From positions 1-13,826 of the forward strand of contig CANKBT010000049.1 of the NCBI GenBank assembly GCA_947479995.1: 13,826 bases of DNA, in the 5' to 3' direction. The stretch is from Frankiaceae bacterium. Lineage in GTDB: Bacteria > Actinomycetota > Actinomycetes > Mycobacteriales > SCTD01. The translations under genes and the position numbers were made by a program. Below, in pieces: positions 7,226 through 12,880 of this stretch; the stretch's first letter is position 1; each line of letters begins with the position of its first letter. Under the pieces are notes generated by a model that worked only from the letters and a program-made list of their open reading frames with translations, was not told the origin of the DNA and searched no databases.

Positions 7226-7465
7226 GTGGTCCGACTGCCCGCACTCCCCCTGCCCGCACTCCCGCTGGCCGCGGTGACGCGGACCCGGCACCTGGCCGTG
7301 ACCGCGCTGCTCGCGGTCGCCCCGCACGGCGGCCAGCGCACCGCCCGCCGCAACGCCTGGGCCGGCATGTCCGCCGGCGCCGCCGTCGCCCGCGCGCGCC
7401 GCGAGGCCGACGAGGCGCTGCGCGCGGCGTCCGCCGTCGGGGAGGCCCGGGCCCGCGCCCGCTGA
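7226..7465 (+). CDS. Small hypothetical protein (79 aa)
   Basis: I do not recognise this protein. It starts at GTG 7226 behind GGAGG at 5-nt spacing and ends at TGA 7463-7465. The N-terminus contains a perfect five-residue tandem (PALPLPALPL) encoded by a 15-bp direct repeat, then LAAVTRTRHLAVTALLAVA, which could be a weak membrane or signal-like segment. The C-terminal half is an Ala/Arg/Glu-rich predicted helix (MSAGAAVARARREADEAL). It fills the 382-bp gap between lipA and the acyltransferase, 26 bp before the latter, on the same strand. The frame is also open far upstream across lipA, so openness alone proves nothing; the case rests on the Shine-Dalgarno and on where it lies. Confidence 0.5.
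   Translation: MVRLPALPLPALPLAAVTRTRHLAVTALLAVAPHGGQRTARRNAWAGMSAGAAVARARREADEALRAASAVGEARARAR
7235..7264 (+). repeat. 15-bp tandem direct repeat (x2)
   Basis: CTGCCCGCACTCCC occurs twice in tandem with a 15-bp period (the units differ only in the last base). It keeps the reading frame of the small gene and encodes PALPL twice. Confidence 0.8.
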
Positions 7466-7479
7466 CCGCGGCCGGGGTC

Positions 7480-7485
7480 TAGCGT
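7480..7485 (+). promoter_or_regulatory. -10 box TAGCGT, leaderless-type promoter of the acyltransferase
   Basis: TAGCGT ends 6 nt before the ATG at 7492; no Shine-Dalgarno is visible. It lies between the small gene's stop and the acyltransferase. Confidence 0.45.
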
Positions 7486-7491
7486 GCCGGC

Positions 7492-8277
7492 ATGGCTGAT
7501 CCCGTCTACCGCCCGGTCGTCGTCCTCGCCAAGACGGTGTTCCGGGCGCTGGGCCTGCGCTTCACGATCACCGGCGACGAGCACGTGCCGGACACCGGCG
7601 GTGCCGTCATGGCCCTCAACCACATCGGCTACCTCGACTTCACCTTCGGCGGGCTCGCGGCGCACCCCAAGCGGCGGCTGGTGCGCTTCATGGCCAAGAA
7701 GGAGGTCTTCGACCACCGCGTCAGCGGGCCGCTGATGCGGGGCATGAAGCACATCCCGGTCGACCGCGGCGGCGCGGCGATCGAGAGCTACCACGCGGCC
7801 GTCGAGGCGCTGCGCCGCGGCGAGATCGTCGGCGTCTTCCCCGAGGCCACGATCTCCGAGAGCTACGAGCTCAAGGAGTTCAAGACCGGCGCCGCCCGCA
7901 TGGCCATGGAGGCCGGCGTGCCGCTGCTGCCGGTGGTGCTGTGGGGCAGCCAGCGGGTCTACACCAAGGGCCACCCGCGCGACCTCACCCGCGGCACGCC
8001 GATCCGCATCGTCGTCGGCGAGCCGTTCACGCCGGCGCCGGGCAGCGACCCGGTCGAGGTGACGGCCGACCTCAAGGCGCGCATGGCCGTGCTGCTCGAC
8101 GAGGCCCGCGCCACCTACCCGGGCGGGCCGCGCACGCCGGACGACACCTGGTGGGTGCCGAAGGCGCTCGGCGGCACCGCGCCGACCCTCGAGGAGGCCG
8201 CCGTCCGCAACGCCGAGCGCAACGCCGCCCGTGCCGCCAAGAAGGCCAGGAAGGGCGCGACCGGCCCCGGCGCCTAG
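7492..8277 (+). CDS. PlsC-type 1-acyl-glycerol-3-phosphate acyltransferase family protein
   Basis: Membrane-associated acyltransferase of 261 residues, probably acting on lysophosphatidate or a related lipid at the inner face of the membrane. The catalytic motif NHIGYLDF (43-50) carries the H-x4-D pair (H44, D49). The second block is HIPVDRGG (87-94), the third FPEATISES (116-124) and the fourth PLLPVVLWGSQ (144-154). The third block reads FPEAT rather than the usual FPEGT. The C-terminal tail (about 230-261) is Ala/Lys/Arg-rich. The ATG at 7492 has a TAGCGT -10 box 6 nt upstream. Its TAG stop forms the first three bases of the -10 box of the next gene. Family is certain; the exact acceptor is not, so I give no symbol. 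Confidence 0.9.
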   Translation: MADPVYRPVVVLAKTVFRALGLRFTITGDEHVPDTGGAVMALNHIGYLDFTFGGLAAHPKRRLVRFMAKKEVFDHRVSGPLMRGMKHIPVDRGGAAIESYHAAVEALRRGEIVGVFPEATISESYELKEFKTGAARMAMEAGVPLLPVVLWGSQRVYTKGHPRDLTRGTPIRIVVGEPFTPAPGSDPVEVTADLKARMAVLLDEARATYPGGPRTPDDTWWVPKALGGTAPTLEEAAVRNAERNAARAAKKARKGATGPGA

Positions 8278-8280
8278 GCT
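8275..8280 (+). promoter_or_regulatory. -10 box TAGGCT, leaderless-type promoter of DUF4191, overlapping the upstream stop codon
   Basis: TAGGCT ends 7 nt before the ATG at 8288. Its TAG is the stop codon of the acyltransferase, so one triplet seems to serve both purposes. Confidence 0.45.
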
Positions 8281-8287
8281 CGGCGGC

Positions 8288-9055
8288 ATGGCGAAGACGA
8301 CGACCCCGCCCGCGAAGGGCGCCAAGGGGGCCAAGGGCGCGGGCAAGCCCGACCGCGCGGCCAAGCGCGAGCTGCGGGCCACGAAGAAGGCGGCGCGCAA
8401 GGCGCGCTTCGCGCAGCTGCGCCAGGCGTTCACCATGACGCGCCGGGCCGACCCCAAGCTCATCCCGCTGCTGCTCGTGGCCTTCCTCGTGCCGTTCGTG
8501 CTGCTGCTGTCGCTCGGCCTGCTGCTCGGCGGCACCTGGGTCGTCGTGCTCGGCTTCCTCGGCTTCCTGCTCGGCTTCCTCGCCACCACCGCGACCTTCG
8601 GCCGCCGCGTGCAGGCGACGGCGTACAGCCAGGTCGAGGGCATGCCCGGCGCCGCGGCGTCCGTCATCCAGCAGATGCGCGGCGACTGGCGCGTCACCCC
8701 GGCGGTCGGCTTCACCGCCCAGCAGGACCTGCTGCACCGCGTCGTCGGCCGCCCCGGCGTCGTGCTCGTGCGCGAGGGCTCGCCGAACCGCACGAAGGCG
8801 CTGCTCATCGCCGAGAAGAAGAAGCTCGCGCGCTTCGTCGGCGACACCCCGGTCTACGACCTGCAGGTCGGCGAGGGCGAGGGCGCGCTGTCGCTCAAGG
8901 AGCTCGAGCGCCACTTCGCCAAGCTGCCGCGCAACATCAAGCCGCGCGACGTGAACATCCTCGACCGCAAGCTCAAGGCGATGGCGCCGGCGCTGCCGAT
9001 CCCCAAGGGGCCGGTGCCGATGAACGGCCGCGTGCCCCGCGGCAAGGTCCGCTAG
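8288..9055 (+). CDS. DUF4191 domain-containing membrane protein
   Basis: Actinobacterial membrane protein of 255 residues, the counterpart by position and build of the mycobacterial protein encoded just downstream of lipA (Rv2219). A Lys/Ala-rich cytoplasmic N-terminus (GAKGAKGAGK, then many K/R to residue 57) precedes two closely spaced hydrophobic helices (about 58-80 and 84-104). A soluble domain of about 150 residues follows, with SQVEGMPGAAASVIQQMRGDW (114-134) and LVREGSPNRTKALLIAEKKK (160-179) as typical segments. No enzymatic motif is visible and the function is unknown. The ATG at 8288 is preferred over an in-frame ATG at 8231, which lies inside the previous gene, and has a TAGGCT box 7 nt upstream. 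It ends 9 bp from the convergent RDD gene. Confidence 0.88.
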   Translation: MAKTTTPPAKGAKGAKGAGKPDRAAKRELRATKKAARKARFAQLRQAFTMTRRADPKLIPLLLVAFLVPFVLLLSLGLLLGGTWVVVLGFLGFLLGFLATTATFGRRVQATAYSQVEGMPGAAASVIQQMRGDWRVTPAVGFTAQQDLLHRVVGRPGVVLVREGSPNRTKALLIAEKKKLARFVGDTPVYDLQVGEGEGALSLKELERHFAKLPRNIKPRDVNILDRKLKAMAPALPIPKGPVPMNGRVPRGKVR

Positions 9056-9068
9056 CCGCGCGGGCTAG
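9052..9068. terminator. Inverted repeat spanning both convergent stop codons
   Basis: CTAGCC (9052-9057) and GGCTAG (9063-9068) form a perfect 6-bp inverted repeat around GCGCG. Each arm contains the TAG stop of one gene, DUF4191 on the plus strand and RDD on the minus strand. It could act as a short bidirectional terminator, though the stem is weak and lacks a U-tract. Confidence 0.3.
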
Positions 9069-9538
9069 GCCCGGACGACGACCGTCCCGGCCGCCTTGTC
9101 GTGCAGCCCGCGCCCGTCGCGGTCGCTGACGAGCGCCGGCACGAGCAGCAGCAGGAGCAGGGTGCGCAGCAGCGCGCGCCCCAGGCCGAGGCGCGCCGGG
9201 TCGCCCTGCAGCGGCACCACGCGCAGGCGCACCAGGCGCATGCCGGGCGACTGCCCGGCGAGCGCCAGGCCGATCACCGTCGCGACGACGAACACGATCG
9301 ACGGGCCGGCGCTGTCGGCGGCGCTGACGGTGTCGACGTCGATCGGCTGCAGCACGCGGCCGATGAGCGTCGCCGCCGCGATGTCGACGAGCAGCGCGGC
9401 CAGGCGCGCGCCGAACGACGCGACCGAGCCCCGGCCCTCGGCGGGCAGGCCGAGCCGCTTGCCGCGGTGGTCGCCCGGCTCCCAGCGGCGACCGCCCCCG
9501 GCGAAGTCGGTGAGGAACCCGCCACCCGCGCCAGCCAT
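9065..9538 (-). CDS. RDD family membrane protein
   Basis: Integral membrane protein of 157 residues with the RDD domain. The first helix reads GARLAALLVDIAAATL with R45 and D52, the Arg/Asp pair that names the family. A second helix (about 80-95) and a third (about 120-136) follow, ending with SDRDGRGLHDKAAGTVVV (138-155), the standard RDD tail. The soluble N-terminus (1-40) is Gly-rich. Function of RDD proteins is poorly defined; some are proposed to transport ions. The start at ATG 9538 has TAGACT 6 nt upstream. By position it corresponds to the small RDD gene (Rv2219A) between the DUF4191 gene and glnA1 in mycobacteria. It is divergent from glnA, and the GlnR-type operator lies in their shared upstream region. 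Confidence 0.9.
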   Translation of the reverse strand: MAGAGGGFLTDFAGGGRRWEPGDHRGKRLGLPAEGRGSVASFGARLAALLVDIAAATLIGRVLQPIDVDTVSAADSAGPSIVFVVATVIGLALAGQSPGMRLVRLRVVPLQGDPARLGLGRALLRTLLLLLLVPALVSDRDGRGLHDKAAGTVVVRA

Positions 9539-9544
9539 GCCCCG

Positions 9545-9550
9545 AGTCTA
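9545..9550 (-). promoter_or_regulatory. -10 box TAGACT, leaderless-type promoter of the RDD gene
   Basis: On the minus strand TAGACT ends 6 nt before the ATG at 9538. The GlnR-type operator begins 30 bp further upstream of it. Confidence 0.45.
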
Positions 9551-9579
9551 CGGAGCCCGCGGCCTGCCCGCCCGTCCGC

Positions 9580-9617
9580 GTAACCGCCGCGAAACACGTG
9601 AGTCACCCGCGTTTCAC
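9580..9617 (+). promoter_or_regulatory. GlnR-type operator upstream of glnA
   Basis: Half-sites GTAAC (9580-9584), GAAAC (9591-9595), GTCAC (9602-9606) and a weaker TTCAC (9613-9617) are spaced by exactly 6 nt each. This matches the actinobacterial GlnR box gTnAc-n6-GaAAc, duplicated. It ends 10 bp before the glnA -10, covering the -35 region, as expected for nitrogen control of glnA. MtrA can bind related half-sites in Streptomyces. Sequence match seen; binding inferred. Confidence 0.75.
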
Positions 9618-9627
9618 AGCCCCTGGC

Positions 9628-9633
9628 TAGGGT
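9628..9633 (+). promoter_or_regulatory. -10 box TAGGGT of the glnA promoter
   Basis: TAGGGT lies 10 bp after the GlnR-type operator and 40 nt before the glnA GTG. Unlike most genes here, this places a leader of about 30-35 nt with a Shine-Dalgarno before the start. Confidence 0.5.
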
Positions 9634-9661
9634 CCGTGTCGACCGTCTCCCCATGACTGCC

Positions 9662-9667
9662 GGAGGG
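9662..9667 (+). promoter_or_regulatory. Shine-Dalgarno GGAGGG deciding the glnA start
   Basis: GGAGGG sits 6 nt before GTG 9674. It selects that GTG over the in-frame ATG at 9653, which lies upstream of the motif. Confidence 0.7.
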
Positions 9668-9673
9668 CACCAC

Positions 9674-11098
9674 GTGTTCAAGGACGCCGACGAGGTCCTG
9701 AGCTTCATCAAGAAGGAGGGCGTCGAGATGGTCGACGTCCGGTTCTGCGACCTCCCGGGGATCATGCAGCACTTCACCGTGCCCGCCGGGTCCTTCGACG
9801 AGTCCGTGTTCACCGACGGGCTCGGCTTCGACGGCTCGTCCGTCCGCGGGTTCCAGGAGATCCACGAGTCGGACATGCAGCTGCTGCCCGACCCGACGAC
9901 GGCGCGGATCGACCCCTTCCGCACCCGCAAGACCCTGCTCATGAACTTCTTCGTGCACGACCCGCTGACGGGCGAGGCGTACAGCCGCGACCCGCGCAAC
10001 GTCGCCAAGAAGGCCGAGGCCTACCTCGCCGGCACCGGCATCGCCGACACGGCGTTCTTCGGCGCCGAGGCGGAGTTCTACATCTTCGACTCGGTCCGCT
10101 ACGACACCGCCGCCCAGCACAGCTACTTCCACATCGACTCCGAGGCGGCGTTCTGGAACACCGGCCGCGAGGAGGAGGGCGGCAACCTGGGCTACAAGCA
10201 GCGCCAGAAGGGCGGCTACTTCCCGGTCGCGCCGAGCGACAAGTTCGCCGACCTGCGCGACGAGATGGCCGTGCAGCTCGAGGCCGCCGGCATGCCCGTC
10301 GAGCGCGGCCACCACGAGGTCGGCTCGGCCGGCCAGGCCGAGATCAACTACAAGTTCGACTCGCTGCTCAAGAGCGCCGACAACCTCGTGCTGTTCAAGT
10401 ACCTCATCAAGAACGTCGCGCACCAGGCCGGCAAGACGGTCACCTTCATGCCGAAGCCGGTGTTCGGCGACAACGGCTCCGGCATGCACTGCCACATGAG
10501 CCTGTGGAACGCCGGCCAGCCGCTGTTCTACGACGAGGTCGGCTACGCCGGGCTGTCGGACACCGCGCGCTACTACATCGGCGGCCTGCTGCACCACGCC
10601 CCGTCGCTGCTGGCCTTCACCAACCCGACGGTCAACAGCTACCACCGCCTGGTCCCCGGCTTCGAGGCCCCGGTCAACCTGGTCTACAGCCAGCGCAACC
10701 GCTCGGCCTGCATCCGCATCCCGATCACCGGCTCGAACCCGAAGGCCAAGCGCCTGGAGTTCCGCTGCCCCGACCCGTCGAGCAACCCGTACCTCGCGTT
10801 CTCGGCGATGCTCATGGCCGGCCTCGACGGCATCAAGAACAAGATCGAGCCGCCCGTGCCGGTCGACAAGGACCTCTACGAGCTGCCGCCCGAGGAGCTC
10901 GCCGACGTCGCGCAGGTGCCGCTGTCGCTCGACGCCGTCCTCGACGCGCTGGAGGCCGACCACGACTACCTGCTCGAGGGCGGGGTCTTCACCGAGGACC
11001 TCATCTCGACGTGGATCTCGTACAAGCGCGAGAACGAGATCGACCCGCTGCGGCTGCGCCCGCACCCGTACGAGTTCGCCATGTACTACGACATCTAG
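9674..11098 (+). CDS. glnA: Type I glutamine synthetase
   Basis: Makes glutamine from glutamate, ammonia and ATP; cytoplasmic dodecamer and the main ammonia-assimilating enzyme. The 474-residue protein starts VFKDADEVLSFI like other actinobacterial GlnA proteins. Family elements in order: GFDGSS, EIHESDM, the metal-binding AEAEFYIFD, AGQAEINYKFD, the ATP-binding KPVFGDNGSGMHCHMSLW, LVPGFEAPVNLVYSQRNRS and RLEFRCPDPSSNPYLAFSAML. The adenylylation loop DKDLYELPPEE is intact with Tyr402, so GlnE-type control is likely. The GTG start follows GGAGGG at 6 nt; an upstream ATG at 9653 is rejected. A four-half-site GlnR-type operator precedes the promoter and a strong hairpin follows the stop. A degraded partial copy of its 3' part lies about 1.6 kb downstream. 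Confidence 0.98.
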   Translation: MFKDADEVLSFIKKEGVEMVDVRFCDLPGIMQHFTVPAGSFDESVFTDGLGFDGSSVRGFQEIHESDMQLLPDPTTARIDPFRTRKTLLMNFFVHDPLTGEAYSRDPRNVAKKAEAYLAGTGIADTAFFGAEAEFYIFDSVRYDTAAQHSYFHIDSEAAFWNTGREEEGGNLGYKQRQKGGYFPVAPSDKFADLRDEMAVQLEAAGMPVERGHHEVGSAGQAEINYKFDSLLKSADNLVLFKYLIKNVAHQAGKTVTFMPKPVFGDNGSGMHCHMSLWNAGQPLFYDEVGYAGLSDTARYYIGGLLHHAPSLLAFTNPTVNSYHRLVPGFEAPVNLVYSQRNRSACIRIPITGSNPKAKRLEFRCPDPSSNPYLAFSAMLMAGLDGIKNKIEPPVPVDKDLYELPPEELADVAQVPLSLDAVLDALEADHDYLLEGGVFTEDLISTWISYKRENEIDPLRLRPHPYEFAMYYDI

Positions 11099-11112
11099 CC
11101 CACCCGCCCGCT

Positions 11113-11151
11113 GCGACGGCCCGGCCCTCCTCGGAGGTGCCGGGCCGTCGC
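11113..11151 (+). terminator. Strong hairpin terminator after glnA
   Basis: A 13-bp perfect stem (GCGACGGCCCGGC pairing with GCCGGGCCGTCGC) is continued by an inner CCTCC/GGAGG stem with one bulged T. It begins 14 bp after the glnA stop. There is no U-tract, which is common for actinobacterial terminators. Confidence 0.75.
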
Positions 11152-11265
11152 GCGTCCGGGGCGGCGCGGCGACCGGCCCTTGACGCGCGCGGGACGCTCG
11201 CACCGGTCGCGGACCGCCGGAGCCCGCGCCACGGCCGGACGACGAGGCGCAGCAGGGGGGCGGAC

Positions 11266-12210
11266 GTGAGCGGGTTCCCGGAGCAGCAGCAGGGCGTGCT
11301 CTACCTGACCGAGGGCGGTCAGGAGACGGAGCTGATGTACCGGCACGGGCACGACCTGCCGGAGTTCGCGCTCTTCCCGCTCCTCGACGACCGCCGGGCG
11401 AGGGCGGACCTCGAGGACATGTACCGGCGCTACCTCGAGGTGGCCGCCGCGCACCAGCTGGTGCCGCTCATGGGCGGCCTGGACTACCGCGCGAGCCCGG
11501 ACTGGGCCGGCAAGCTCGGGATCTCCGCCGCCGGCCTGCACGAGTACCAGCTGCGCTGCATCGACTTCCTCCGCGAGGCGGCCCGGCCCTTCCGCGGCCA
11601 GCTGCCCGACCCGCTCGTCGTCGGCATCGTCGGGCCGCGCGGCGACGCGTACGGCCAGGACCGCACCATGACGGCGGAGGAGGCGCAGGACTACCACGCC
11701 GTGCAGCTGGCGAGCCTGCGCGAGGCCGGCGTCGACCTGGTGAGCGCCATGACCTTCAACGGCGTCCCCGAGGCGGTGGGGCTGTCGCGCGCCGCGGCGG
11801 CGGCGGGGCTTCCGCTGTCGCTGTCGTGGATGGTCGACAAGACCTCGCGGGTGCGCAGCGACCTCACGCTGCAGCAGGCCGTCGAGGCGGTGGACGCGCT
11901 CGCCGGCGAGGACCGGCCGGACTTCCACGGCGTCAACTGCGCGCACCCCGACGAGCTCGCCCCCGCGCTCGCCGACGGCCCGTGGCGCACGCGGCTGCGC
12001 AGCCTGCGCCCCAACGCCTCGCGCGCCGACAAGCTCTCGCTGTGCACGATCGGGCACCTCGAGGCCGGCGACCCCGAGGAGCTGGGCGGCCAGATGGGCG
12101 CGCTGTCGCGACAGCTGCCGCACGTCGACGTCTGGGGCGGCTGCTGCGGCACCTGGGACGAGCACCTCGAGGCTGCCGCACGTGCCCTGAGGCCGCAGCC
12201 CACCGGCTGA
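11266..12210 (+). CDS. Homocysteine S-methyltransferase family protein
   Basis: Cytoplasmic zinc-dependent methyltransferase of 314 residues, a single domain like YagD/MmuM or the N-terminal part of MetH. The opening LTEGGQETELMYRHG (14-28) is the family start (TDGGLET in most members). The three zinc-binding cysteines are present: C225 in VNCAHPDEL and C293-C294 in GGCCGT. AMTFNGVPEAVGLS and SWMVDK are further barrel segments. Presumed reaction is methyl transfer to homocysteine or another thiol; the donor cannot be read from sequence. The GTG at 11266 has a run of six G (11255-11260) 5 nt upstream as a plausible Shine-Dalgarno. A TTGACG at 11180 could be a -35, but I find no matching -10. 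It follows the glnA terminator and precedes the VOC gene by 57 bp. Confidence 0.88.
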   Translation: MSGFPEQQQGVLYLTEGGQETELMYRHGHDLPEFALFPLLDDRRARADLEDMYRRYLEVAAAHQLVPLMGGLDYRASPDWAGKLGISAAGLHEYQLRCIDFLREAARPFRGQLPDPLVVGIVGPRGDAYGQDRTMTAEEAQDYHAVQLASLREAGVDLVSAMTFNGVPEAVGLSRAAAAAGLPLSLSWMVDKTSRVRSDLTLQQAVEAVDALAGEDRPDFHGVNCAHPDELAPALADGPWRTRLRSLRPNASRADKLSLCTIGHLEAGDPEELGGQMGALSRQLPHVDVWGGCCGTWDEHLEAAARALRPQPTG

Positions 12211-12267
12211 GCGCGCTCGGGCGCGGTGGATCCTCGCCGGCGCCGGCCCGGTGCGACGATCCGCGTC

Positions 12268-12660
12268 ATGAGCTGCTTCGTCTCGCACACGAGCGTCGAC
12301 TGCACGGACGCCTACGGCCTCTCGCGCTGGTGGGAGGGCGTCCTGGACTACACCGAGGACGCCGACGACCCGAACGAGCCGGGCGACGAGGAGTGCGCCA
12401 TCGCGTCGCGCGACGGGGGGCACCGCCTGCTGTTCCTCGAGGTGCCCGACGCCAAGCAGGCCAAGAACCGGCTGCACCTCGACCTGCGCCCGCGCGAGGG
12501 CTCCCGCGACGCCGAGCTGCCGCGCCTGCTCGCCCACGGCGCGACGGTCGTGGACGACCGGCGCCGGCCGGACGGCACCGGTTGGGTCGTGCTCGCCGAC
12601 CCCGAGGGCAACGAGTTCTGCCTGCTCCGCAGCGAGGCCGAGGTGGCCGCGACCCGCTGA
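12268..12660 (+). CDS. VOC superfamily protein (glyoxalase-like domain)
   Basis: Small cytoplasmic protein of 130 residues with the vicinal oxygen chelate fold. The pattern is a first strand with H7 (FVSHTSVDC), a helix with LSRWWEGVLDY (18-28), the central NRLHLDL (67-73) with H70, and the closing VVLADPEGNEFCLL (107-120) with E116; these His/Glu positions are candidate metal ligands. Many such proteins act on or bind small molecules and the substrate is not predictable. ATG 12268 starts just before the first strand; GACGAT, a poor -10 match, lies 7 nt upstream. An in-frame ATG at 12226 is less likely. Its stop codon lies within a 16-bp stretch identical to part of glnA, directly before the glnA remnant. 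Confidence 0.8.
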   Translation: MSCFVSHTSVDCTDAYGLSRWWEGVLDYTEDADDPNEPGDEECAIASRDGGHRLLFLEVPDAKQAKNRLHLDLRPREGSRDAELPRLLAHGATVVDDRRRPDGTGWVVLADPEGNEFCLLRSEAEVAATR

Positions 12661-12671
12661 CGGGCTCGTCG

Positions 12672-12880
12672 CCTCCGCATCCCGAGCACCGGCTCGGACC
12701 CGACGGCCGAGCGCCTGGAGTTCCGCCGCCTCGACCCGTCAGGCAACCCGCACCTCGCATCCTCGGCGAGGCTCGTTCGAGGCCGACCACGACCACCTGC
12801 TCGAGGGCGGGGTCTTCACCGGGGCCCTCATCTCGACCTGGATCTCGTACGAGCAGGAGAGCGAGATCGACCCGCTGCGG
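12672..12880 (+). pseudogene. Decayed, internally deleted remnant of the glnA 3' part
   Basis: Two blocks align without gaps to the intact glnA upstream. 12674-12774 matches glnA 10713-10813 (residues 347-380) and 12779-12880 matches 10952-11053 (residues 427-460). By my hand count 89 of 101 and 94 of 102 bases are identical. A 134-bp internal deletion joins them and shifts the frame; the adenylylation loop is lost. Translated, block 1 reads RIPSTGSDPTAERLEFRRLD (glnA: RIPITGSNPKAKRLEFRCPD). Nearly all substitutions change the amino acid, including C to R, P to L and M to R, which indicates loss of constraint. No start codon or ribosome site is present. It may be the tail of a former second glnA. 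Just before it, 12650-12665 is identical to glnA 9958-9973 and may be a third collinear fragment. Confidence 0.88.

Noticed and set aside
9653..9673. ATG 9653 as the glnA start
   Set aside because: GGAGGG lies downstream of this ATG and 6 nt before GTG 9674, which gives the usual actinobacterial N-terminus.
9614..11203. Long minus-strand open frame (529 codons) across glnA
   Set aside because: It is antisense to a certain glnA, has low-complexity Arg/Val/Glu-rich content and no family motifs; a high-GC shadow.
11180..11208. TTGACG-based promoter for the methyltransferase
   Set aside because: No acceptable -10 lies 16-18 bp downstream, so the match is probably chance.
11266..12660. Methyltransferase-VOC pair as a mobile element
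   Set aside because: No transposase, integrase, terminal inverted repeat or target duplication is visible; only the direct glnA copies flank it.
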